DNA from: Phlebopus portentosus
Lineage: Eukaryota > Basidiomycota > Agaricomycetes > Boletales > Boletinellaceae
Direction: 5' to 3'
DNA length: 64,000 bases
Assembly (NCBI GenBank): GCA_037892935.1
Contig: JAYXKI010000002.1
Coordinates: 2,170,001 to 2,234,000, forward strand
Under the pieces are notes generated by a model. That model was given only the letters and a program-made list of their open reading frames with translations. It made no database searches and had not been told where the DNA came from. Shown here one piece after another: positions 51,443 to 64,000 of this stretch (within the stretch, counting starts at the first letter, position 1; every line of letters starts with the position of its first letter). The position numbers and the translations under genes are program-made.

Positions 51443-52961
51443 ATGGCTCCTCTTCTGCGCTTTGAAACAGCTGAGCGCGGGTTCGCTCGTAATGTCGTTG
51501 AGCGACACTCGCCTCTGGCAGGCTTTGATTCAGATAGGCTTGTCGAGTCTGGAGCAGTTCATTCTGTTTCCAGTCCTGTTTTGGTTGAGAAGCGCGATAA
51601 CACCAACGGTTCCCCTGATACCCCAGTTGTCAGTATGCCCTCGGTAACAGAATCGACCAAGGCATTAGTGGGCATCATCGTTCTTCTCGGTGTTGTCGTG
51701 TTAGGTGCGTTTAATTCTCTGTTGTGTGTTACTGGACGCAGCTGAATTTGCCGTATTAGCTGTGGCTGGACTTCGACTGAGGAAGTTCTTGAGAAGTCGA
51801 AGACCGAAGGGTTCCAGATCTCCATACCTTAAACCTCTGAGCCTTTGTCATTCACCAATGCCAGAGAAGATCATTTCCGAGAAGCGGAATCCCATGTACA
51901 CCCAGACTCTCCTTGATTTCGGTTATGATGGTCTTCAGCCGCCTTCGAAGGCGTGGTGTCCAGATCCAAAACCACGTTTAGTCTATACCAACTCCGAGGA
52001 CCATTCCATTGGTTGGAGACCTCAGACTCTGTCGGAACCAGAAGATACGAAGGATGGATTAAGCCCCGACCTTATCCCTCGTCCGTTCCTTCCTCCACCG
52101 CCTCCAGCGCACGCAGCGACGAGGCTGTCGCATTTCCCTCGTCTTGCGTCCGTGTTCGCGCGATCACCGAAGCCGTCGGTAGTATCCTTCGAAGTTGATG
52201 TTGCTCCACCATATACATCTGCTGCACCTACTCCGAAAAGCAACAACCCGATCCTTCCTTCGGACTCTTCAGTTTCTGCATCAAACATTATCGCAGAGGT
52301 TAAGCCATCGCCGCCTCCCAAGAGAAAGCAGAAGAAGAAGCTTCCTTCAATTCGCGTCGACGCACCAAACACGAAAGTTCCGCGTGTGCCTGTACCTGCC
52401 TTTGATCCTGCACCTGTTCCCGACATTACTGTCACAGAAGCCCCGCAGACAGTCACTGTCCCGGATGTTATTGTGCAGGGAAGTGCTTTTAAGAGTCCGA
52501 TTCGTTCGGATTCCGCAAAGCCGGATGCGAAGGGTTTTGAGCTTCAAGGCCCGAAGTCATCAGCGAGGCGCAGTCGGAAATCGCTTTTCTCACTGAAGCA
52601 TTCGTCATCGAGCGCTAGCCCTTCTGTGTCAGACTTGGAGGCAGAAGACAAGTTCGACGCCTCAGGAAAGAAGCTTCCTCGGTTGGTCGTGGTCGTCGAT
52701 ACCTTCACCGCGAATCTGCAAGACGAGTTGCGCATACGAGTCGGCGAAGTTCTGCGGATGACGCATGAGTTCCGCGATGGATGGTGTGCTGTCGAACGCC
52801 TCGGGAAAGAAGAGGAACAGGGCGTTGTGCCGCGTTTCTGTGTCGCAGACCGCGCGTCGATTATTCCGGACGGTCCAAAGGCTCAATCATTGATCAATAA
52901 CGCGCCTCTGATCTTTACCGGTTCGTCTGCTTTAATCCCAGCAACGCAGGGAACAAATTGA
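51443..52961 (+). CDS. Single-pass membrane protein with C-terminal SH3 domain
   Basis: Two exons, 493 aa: 51443-51704 and 51742-52961, with a short 37-nt intron. A short N-terminal ectodomain without an obvious signal peptide precedes a TM helix (ALVGIIVLLGVVVLG, continuing AEFAVLAVAGLRLRKF), with a basic stop-transfer sequence after it. A long Pro/Ser-rich cytosolic linker carries polyproline (PFLPPPPPAHAA) and a KRKQKKK patch. The C-terminal SH3 runs from about 52680: LVVVVDTFTANLQDELRI, then GEVLRMTHEFRDGWCAVERL and GVVPRFCV. The layout resembles fungal membrane SH3 adaptors (Fus1/Sho1-like signalling or polarity), but it is not an orthologue that can be named. A similar gene lies at 59624. 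Confidence 0.78.
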
Positions 52962-53565
52962 ATCTCGTAACACCCGGACCCACAAGCCCCCTTTTCTCCT
53001 ATATTGTCACTCTTCCTGAAACGTTCCTTATATCTTCCCGACAATCCCTTTCTCTCATTCCTTCTTGTTCTAATTTCTTTCCTCTCGACATCAGCCTCAG
53101 CTTAACTTATTATTATTTACCGCCCGCGCGTCCCACCATCTCGCCGAGGCTCTTTACGAAGCTATGCGACATGAAACTCTCACGTCCTGAAGAGCGCCCA
53201 ACCAGCGGCCACGACGTCTGCGTGCGGTAAAATTTCTCCCGCAGCGCGAGCGCTGCCCGTTTAACTTAAAACCTGCGACCTCCCACTATCGGAAATGCTG
53301 GCGCTTTTGCTTGTCAACCCCTTAGTCCTCATTAGTCCACTCTACTTTCCTCCATTTATTTATTTGTATGTTGTGTAGTTTTGTGTGTAGTTAGTTGTTA
53401 CTTTTGTTGATGAAGAATGTCAGGTGAAAGTTAGGCGAAGAGAAAATGCTGAATTGAGCGGTGTTTTAGAAGACTCCCTCCGTGCGTGATAAGTCTATCA
53501 TAGTTTGCGCATTTGGTGACAGCGAAATAATGTAAGTAAATGCAAAAATGCGGTACATGAACATG
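52962..53565. other. Intergenic, convergent 3' ends
   Basis: Pyrimidine-rich 3' UTR-like sequence of the TM-SH3 gene followed by the end of PAM17 (minus). No gene seen. Confidence 0.55.
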
Positions 53566-54424
53566 CTATAGCTTGTCATCCTCGATCCACGTTGATTTCC
53601 GCTTGTAACGTGCCTGATCCCGCAGCCATTGACGGTATTGGCGAAGAGACCCAATCTTCTCCCCTATACGGAGCCGAAAGGGATACATTCAATGGATGGA
53701 AGTGCTTGACAAGTTAAAGAGATATAACAAACCATAGAAATCGGGTACGGGATTCGTGGCACTTTGTGCTCTTGGATCGACTCGGTTTTTCACTATATGA
53801 TGATGGAACTCGCGATCGCGTGCTTCGATCAGAGCGAGAGAGCGCCGATGAGTTAAACGCCAAAAGGTTGAGCCAATAATGGGTCCAAGTAAATAGCCAA
53901 TGCCTTCAATAAGCGACGCGTGAGCCGCGTGCATCACGAAGAGAAACAGATGACAAACCTCCGCACGATAGAGTGGCGAACCCATAAACGTACAAGGGGT
54001 CGAAACCCTTGGTGAAATCACCGAGATGGCGTGAGTTTACTCGTCTTGGACGCGAGGATGTGAAGAGGACTCACGAAAATAGGTTTCGTCGCATCAATTT
54101 CGTGTCCACCGAAATAAGCTGTCCCTGCGCCGAACCCAAGAAGAGTACTCGGAATTGTCGCAGCCTTTCCGCAGTCGAATGAGTCAGATGCCGCATATAA
54201 AAATACTAGGGCAGATGCAATTTGCTCACAATCTCCCATCTGCGCTTGCGTCCTCGAATGGTTAGGTACTCTGCCCAGCTGAGCGTGTTCTTCTCGGGGG
54301 ACACGTCTGCCTTGGCTTGTGAGGAATACGGTCGCCTGATAGCTAAATTTTGAGGTCGTTTGAAAACACGACTTGGTGTTGACACAGCCTGAGCGAGCGG
54401 TCTTGAACGTGACGAGAGGGACAT
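53566..54424 (-). CDS. PAM17: PAM17, subunit of the mitochondrial presequence translocase motor
   Basis: Five exons, 200 aa, exact phase: 54424-54230, 54164-54075, 54007-53959, 53903-53733, 53663-53566. A Ser/Arg-rich mitochondrial presequence (MSLSSRSRPLAQ... AIRRPYSSQ) precedes LSWAEYLTIRGRKRRWEI, STLLGFGAGTAYFGGHEIDA, GFDPLYVYGFATLSCGGIGY, LLGPIIGSTFWRLTHRRSL, EFHHHIVKNRVDPRAQSATN and [20 protein letters not shown]. Two hydrophobic helices span the inner membrane. Pam17 supports the Hsp70 import motor at TIM23. It is divergent to the SNF2 gene with only 71 bp between start codons. Confidence 0.94.
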
Positions 54425-54495
54425 CTTGGGCAAGAGCAAGAGCGGAAGAACCAAGCTTGCTTTGAGTGACAGACCCCGATCACGTGAAGGATGAG

Positions 54496-59140
<4,645 letters not shown>

Positions 59141-59623
59141 ACAAAAGACAGATATCGATACCTGCATCTTAGATAGTCGTCATCCCCAGTATATTTATAT
59201 GCAATTTATATAACTGTTGTTGTTCTTGGCGAGGGAGGGAAATAAAACAGGATGGCAACGAACTGTCAGCCAGATATTGTGGGAATTAATAACCGAACCT
59301 GACCGTTACTCACTTTGTCGCGTGTCGCGTCAAGCGCTATCCCCTTCCTTCACTCTTCCTTCGCTTCACCCAGCTCTCATCCTTCACGCTACCCTTTCCA
59401 CCGTACCTCAACGTTCTACATTACACGTCGGCGGCGCTGCGAGGCATTGCGCCACGGCATTCCGTTCTTTACTCGTTTTCCACGCTCTTTTTCTTTTTTT
59501 GCTGTGCTTTTTGCATCAGTCTCCATATCGACTTTGTGTTCAAGCCTGAGGTTCGATTTTAGACGAGAAAACATAAGAAACAAGCAGTTACTAGTTCCCT
59601 CGAACGAAATTTAAGCCAGCAGT
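59141..59623. other. Intergenic with possible poly(A) signal
   Basis: Contains AATAAA at 59241-59246, about 100 bp after the SNF2 stop, then a CT-rich promoter-like stretch (59335-59530) before the next ATG. Confidence 0.45.
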
Positions 59624-60859
59624 ATGCACGAATTCCAGCGCGTGGCCCGCGCACATCGGGAGGTGTTCGGCAGGCAGGTTCGAGATGGTGACGACGACGA
59701 CGACGACGACGACGATGAGACAACAACGAGGAGGACTACGACGACGTCGGACGCGGAGACAACAACGAGGACAACCACGACGCCCGCTACCGCCGGAACT
59801 ACAACGTCTGCGAATACAGCTGCGACGACGACGACGTCTGCAGCGAGGACCACTACGACGACTTCTTCTGCGGCGACAACTACGACAACGCCATTGATTA
59901 ACCTATCGTCGGTTCTCGGGATAACGAGTTCTACTAGAGTCACGACGTCGTCTTCTACTTCGAGTTTGCCCACAACTACGTCGTCATCGACGACGTCTAC
60001 TAGTTCGGCGACATCTACTAGTTCTCCGACAAGCACCAGCTCGACATTGACCCAAGAGCGTCAGCTTTCTACTTCTACTGCTACGCGCACGGCTTCGGGA
60101 ACGGCTGGTGCGGCGAGTGCGACCGAATCAGCTAGTAATCATAGCGGCCTGAGTGGAGCTGCGACAGGCGGTATTATCGCTGGATGCGTTCTAGTTGGTT
60201 TGGCGCTCCTCATTTTCGCGATCCGTAAGACGTTCATGGCACGCCGTAAGCGCAAGCGGAACACGTGGGGTGCTGGCATTTATCCGGACATCAACGACAA
60301 ATTCGGGGATGGCTTGTCGGATTTGCCGCCGCCGCTTCCTGAGAAGGCGCCTTCGTCGAATGGATATTTGGAACCGCGCACGCCGGTTTGGGCACCACCT
60401 CGTCCTGTCTCGCCGAACCCGACAACGACGCCTTCACCCCCGCCACCTAGTTCATACTACATTCAGCCACCCCAAGCAAGTTACAACAATGCAATTATGG
60501 ACTCAGCTCCGGGTATGGCGCCAGTCGCGGTTGGAGGTGCTGCGGGGTCATTTGGAGGACAGGCTCCTCAAGGTGAGACTGCTGTAGTCCGCGTGCTCTA
60601 TATCCCCACTCTACCGGACGAGTTGTCGATCACGACAGGCGAAGTTGTTCAAGTTGTCAAGGCATATGACGACGGCTGGGCTCTCTGTGCAAACGCGAGA
60701 GGCGAGCAAGGCGTTGTGCCCCTCGAATGTCTGGAGCGGAGCGCGCAAGGTCAGTCGGACAGGCTTTCCGTCGGGAACGGACAGCAAGAAAGCGGCGGTG
60801 ACTGGCGCAACATGAAGCGGATGAGCAGTCTCTCGACTCAGCAGCAACCGCATTACTGA
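59624..60859 (+). CDS. Thr/Ser-rich type I membrane protein with C-terminal SH3 domain
   Basis: Single exon, 411 aa, ATG 59624 (MHEFQRVARAHREVFGRQ). An Asp9 tract is followed by about 140 residues of almost pure Thr/Ser/Ala, which would be heavily O-glycosylated outside the cell. The TM helix is GGIIAGCVLVGLALLIFAI followed by RKTFMARRKRKRN. The cytosolic part is Pro-rich (SPPPPSSYYIQPP) and ends in an SH3 domain: VVRVLYIPTLPDELSIT, GEVVQVVKAYDDGWALC and QGVVPLECLE. The layout suits a wall or osmo sensor/adaptor of the Fus1/Msb2/Sho1 style; the actual pathway is not shown. No canonical N-terminal signal peptide is visible. Confidence 0.82.
   Translation: MHEFQRVARAHREVFGRQVRDGDDDDDDDDDETTTRRTTTTSDAETTTRTTTTPATAGTTTSANTAATTTTSAARTTTTTSSAATTTTTPLINLSSVLGITSSTRVTTSSSTSSLPTTTSSSTTSTSSATSTSSPTSTSSTLTQERQLSTSTATRTASGTAGAASATESASNHSGLSGAATGGIIAGCVLVGLALLIFAIRKTFMARRKRKRNTWGAGIYPDINDKFGDGLSDLPPPLPEKAPSSNGYLEPRTPVWAPPRPVSPNPTTTPSPPPPSSYYIQPPQASYNNAIMDSAPGMAPVAVGGAAGSFGGQAPQGETAVVRVLYIPTLPDELSITTGEVVQVVKAYDDGWALCANARGEQGVVPLECLERSAQGQSDRLSVGNGQQESGGDWRNMKRMSSLSTQQQPHY
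59690..59716. repeat. GAC trinucleotide repeat (Asp tract)
   Basis: Nine GAC units in frame at the start of the second TM-SH3 gene encode an Asp9 run. It is likely length-variable between strains. Confidence 0.85.
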
Positions 60860-61767
60860 GGTAAGGTAGCTATTGTAATCTAAAGCGCGAGAGTCATTCT
60901 GATTGAATTTCTTTTCCACAGCGCTCATGTCTGGAATATCTACTTTTTGAAATACCTTTCGTCAGAATAGTCCAGTTTTCAAGTGCTCTTGCGAGGTCTT
61001 CGTCTTTTCAGTCAAGGGCCACTTAGGACGTTTGGTATAATTTCGGGAGAGCGTCGTTACTTGCAACTTGCAACCAATTTCTTTTTTCTCCACACGTTCT
61101 TCGGCGTTTGTGGACATCTATCTTACAAATATCCTTATACGCCATATACCCCCTCAGAATTATTGTTCACGCCGTGCTTTGTCTTTCCTTTTTGTTTTTG
61201 TTTTTCAAATTCTACGATCGACGATGAACGTGCTTTGTATGCGGTTTTCTTGCTTGTTTAAACTTGCGTTTGTTTTCTTCTGGATTACAAGAAGATATTC
61301 CCATCTCGAGCAAGAATCCAGGCGTAGCTACGCAAATTGAATTGAATTGAATTGAATTTATGCGAATTTTTCTTGATACGGAGAGATGCGATAGGTTGGT
61401 TGAGAAGGACGGGAAAGTGATTGATCATTGGTTGCTTGGTTGTTGCTACGTTAGACCGATGGCCAATCAAGCGCACTTGTTCCTTATGCTCACCGTGGGC
61501 CAATGCCAGTCCAGGTTGTTCCCTCTGTCATAGCGACCAGTAACAGCCTTTTCCTATCAGGCTCGTACTGGTCAGGCGTCCAGCAGCCTGTCCCCTTTGC
61601 TCCTCTCAGTCCAGTAAGGAAACAAACTCTACTTATTTTCATTCTTAAATACTCCACGCTAGTTGTTACTTTGCCCCACATCGACCGGTGGCAACCGTTT
61701 TTTCTCCCACTCGTAGTCGCAAAACTCCCCCCCCCCGCTCTCCCAGTTGTTTGGGCCGTTTCAGAAC
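60860..61767. other. Intergenic
   Basis: Between the second TM-SH3 gene and the second F-box/WD40 gene. It contains a pentanucleotide repeat (listed) and a C10 run at 61727-61736. No gene seen. Confidence 0.55.
61335..61358. repeat. (AATTG)n microsatellite
   Basis: Four complete AATTG units and a partial fifth lie in intergenic DNA. Confidence 0.85.
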
Positions 61768-64000
61768 ATGATGAGGCTGACAGACGAGGGATACACTGAC
61801 GATGAAGAGCTCGTCGCGACAGGACCCGGTGTTGTTGTTGACCAACTCCCGCTGGACCTGCGTGAGGGTGAGTACTCTGTCCCGTTGTGGCGTTTTTTTT
61901 TTCGAGTGTCGTGTCTTAACTTTACTGATTGGCTCTGGCTTTGTGGTCTCGTCGTCTTGGGGTCTCTTGTGCGGTCTTGGTTGGCTGTTTGATTTAATGT
62001 AGAGCTTGTTTATAAATTACTTGCAAGTATGCCTCGCGAACAGATCGCGCGCGTCCATAGGGCGATCGCGCCGTCCGTCCAAGTGGACATCGTCGGTGTG
62101 AGCAAATCTCCACTCGTTCATTTTGCATGCATTTACTGACATTATGATTGGCTTTCCATTCGCTCTGACAGTCGCTACCATCAGAACTAGCATTGTACAT
62201 TTTCAGTTTCCTGCCTTGGCAAACTCTATTAAGCGCGGCGCTTGTAAGTCGGCGGTGGCGTACAATAGCGGATGACAATTCTTTGTGGAAGGAACTGTGC
62301 GCGCAGAAAGGATGGGCATGGCGGTGGCCGCGGGTGCCGCACGATCCGGTCCCACTTTTCTCCGTCGCTGCGAATAGTGACGGAGATGAGGAGTTCGACG
62401 ACGAAGGCGTGGGCGAGGATGAAGACTCCGACGGTTCAGGCTCAGGCTCGGATCATGCATACGGACATCTTGTCAATGCGCATAATAGGAGCGGGAGCGG
62501 CGTTTCCCTTCCGGGTCCTAGTAGTGTCCCTTGCAGCAGCAGCAGCAGCAGCAGACGGTAGTGTACCATGGACAGCACCATCCGCATGTCTTTGGTTTGC
62601 CTGCGACGCCGCGGATTAATCCGCCTTCGCGCTCGAAAAGCTCGCGCAAGCCGAGGCGATGGCGAACCTCGCCTCCACCAGTTGCTTTCAAGAATAGTAG
62701 TAGCAATGCGCGGTCTCGGCCGTCTGCAATTAGACACTCTGCTCCGTCTGTCTTGCCTGTAGCTGAACCGCCGAGGCCGAATTACAAACTCTTGCACCAG
62801 ACACGTATTCTGTTGAAGAATCGGTTGGTTCATGGATCGTTCCGGTTCTCGACCTTACAGACTCGGGGGACGCCAAACGCACATACTTCTATAATCTACT
62901 GCCTGCAGTTGTATACCTACGAGGATGACGGTCGCCAGGTCCTCTTCACCGGCAGTAAAGACCAGACGGTGTGCGAATGGAACTTGGGCACTGGAAGCGT
63001 TGAGCGCGTATTTGAAGGCGCGCACGACGGAAGCATCCTCAGCTTGTGTGCTTACGGAAACTACCTCGCGACTGCGGGGAGCGATTTACGAGTGTGCCTC
63101 TGGGATCTCCGGGATGGGTCGCTCGTGAAAACGATAACTGATCATCACGACAGTGTACTTTGCGTGCGCTTCGATGCGAAACATTTGGTCTCGTGCTCAA
63201 AAGATAGGACTGTTAGACTCTATCATTTCAGGAACACGACCAGTGCGAAGCAACAACGACAATCACCGTTGAGCGAAGGTGTTATTCTTGGCACCCATCG
63301 TGCGGCTGTGAATGCCGTCGCGCTTTCCGGTCCGCTCGTCGTTTCTGCATCGGGGGACAAGTCGCTGCGCGTATGGGACGCGGACACCGGTGCCCTGCTT
63401 CGTACATTTGAGGGACATCACTCCCGCGGGATCGCTGCAATCGATGTCATGCCTCCGCTCGTGCTCTCTGGTTCGTCTGATAAACACATCCGTCTCTTCG
63501 ACATCGAGAAGCGACGCGGATGGAGCACTGCACTGGAGTTCCACGATCCCCTGCCTTCGCACGGTGGTGCTGAATTTGCAGTCTGCCAGGCCTGTGGAGG
63601 TACAGTGGGTGACAATGCTTCCGCCACGGGTCTGGAGAGACGATGCATGCAGAGCCGACGCGCGAGCAGTGTTGTGAGCGAGATGCATACCGATCTCGTG
63701 CGGAGCGTCGCGCTTGGACCCGATTTCGTTCTGAGCGGGAGCTACGATCAATCTATCAAAGTAAGTGTTTCTTTCTTTCTTTCTTTTTTTTTACCCTCAC
63801 TTTCTTTCTTTTTTCTGATTGATCGATGTTACTGATGATTGACTTTGTTGTGATCTTTGCACCGCAGGTTTGGGATCGCGAGACGGGCGCCTTACTTGCT
63901 GATCTGAGTGGGAGGCATGAAGGACGCGTCTTTTGCGTTGGGTTTGATTGCACGAAGATTGTTTCGTGTGGTGAGGATCAGGTAAGGATCTTTCGCCAGT
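61768..64000 (+). CDS. Second F-box/WD40 protein, 3'-partial
   Basis: Exons: 61768-61867, 62003-62097, 62172-62471 (predicted donor), 62537-63760, 63868 onward; the gene leaves the window. A short acidic N-terminus (MMRLTDEGYTDDEEL) precedes a D-domain-like helix (LVYKLLASMPREQIARVHRA) and the F-box (SLPSELALYIFSFLPWQTLL, ALVSRRWRTIADDNSLWKEL). After an acidic Ser-rich linker and a poly-Gln start, WD40 blades follow: LFTGSKDQTVCEWNL, ATAGSDLRVCLWDL, VSCSKDRTVRLYHF, VSASGDKSLRVWDA, LSGSSDKHIRLFDI and LSGSYDQSIKVWDR. The D-domain/F-box/WD40 order suggests a dimeric SCF receptor (Pof1/Met30/Fbxw type). The 62472-62536 intron is inferred from a frame change at a CAG repeat. Confidence 0.78.
62534..62554. 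repeat. CAG trinucleotide repeat
   Basis: Seven CAG units. In the downstream WD40 frame they read as Gln; in the upstream F-box frame they read as Ser and run into a stop. Confidence 0.85.

Noticed and set aside
59611..60036. Minus-strand open frame of 141 codons, very rich in Val and Asp
   Set aside because: It is the mirror of the Thr/Ser-rich ectodomain repeat of the plus-strand TM-SH3 gene and has no motif.

Overview
This window looks like nuclear DNA of a basidiomycete fungus, most likely an Agaricomycete. Nearly every gene is broken by many introns of about 45-75 nt, with GT(A/G)NGT donors and YAG acceptors. The protein families are typical of filamentous basidiomycetes: Skn7, HET-C, a fungal Zn2Cys6 regulator, a POT peptide transporter and F-box/WD40 proteins. 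There are no prokaryotic operons, CRISPR arrays or intact mobile elements. Gene models were built by hand: splice sites were chosen so that phases agree, and for most genes the summed exon length is an exact multiple of three. All product calls come from motif recognition, because no search could be run.

Layout. 1-9 kb: C-terminal part of a membrane RING protein, a PWWP-domain protein, then an apyrase (YND1-like) on the minus strand. 9.9-13.4 kb: a 13-exon Zn2Cys6 transcription factor (minus). 13.4-18.5 kb: a gene-poor stretch holding one weak two-exon candidate. 18.5-28.3 kb: a dense block with a BuGZ/ZNF207-type zinc-finger protein, Cdc4-like F-box/WD40, PPIL1-type cyclophilin, D-aminoacyl-tRNA deacylase, ORC6 and a BTB/POZ protein. 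29.3-39.1 kb: an AT-hook coiled-coil protein, an unrecognised TATA-driven gene, a 17-exon het-c gene and an unrecognised membrane protein. 39.5-50.3 kb: SKN7, RER2-type cis-prenyltransferase, PTR2-type transporter and DBP2 with a 563-nt intron. 51.4-64 kb: a TM-SH3 protein, PAM17, an SNF2-family ATPase, a second TM-SH3 protein and the start of a second F-box/WD40 protein that runs off the window.

The genes are mostly housekeeping (splicing, translation quality control, replication licensing, mitochondrial import, dolichol synthesis, RNA helicase) mixed with signalling and self-recognition genes (Skn7, HET-C, TM-SH3, F-box/WD40). Several neighbours share very short divergent promoters: PAM17/SNF2 71 bp, PPIL1/DTD 110 bp, BuGZ/CDC4 247 bp.

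The most unusual signals are in splicing. Five introns fit only as GC-AG, one intron in the PPIL1 gene has a GG donor, several exons are 19-26 nt long, and the DBP2 intron is about ten times the local norm.
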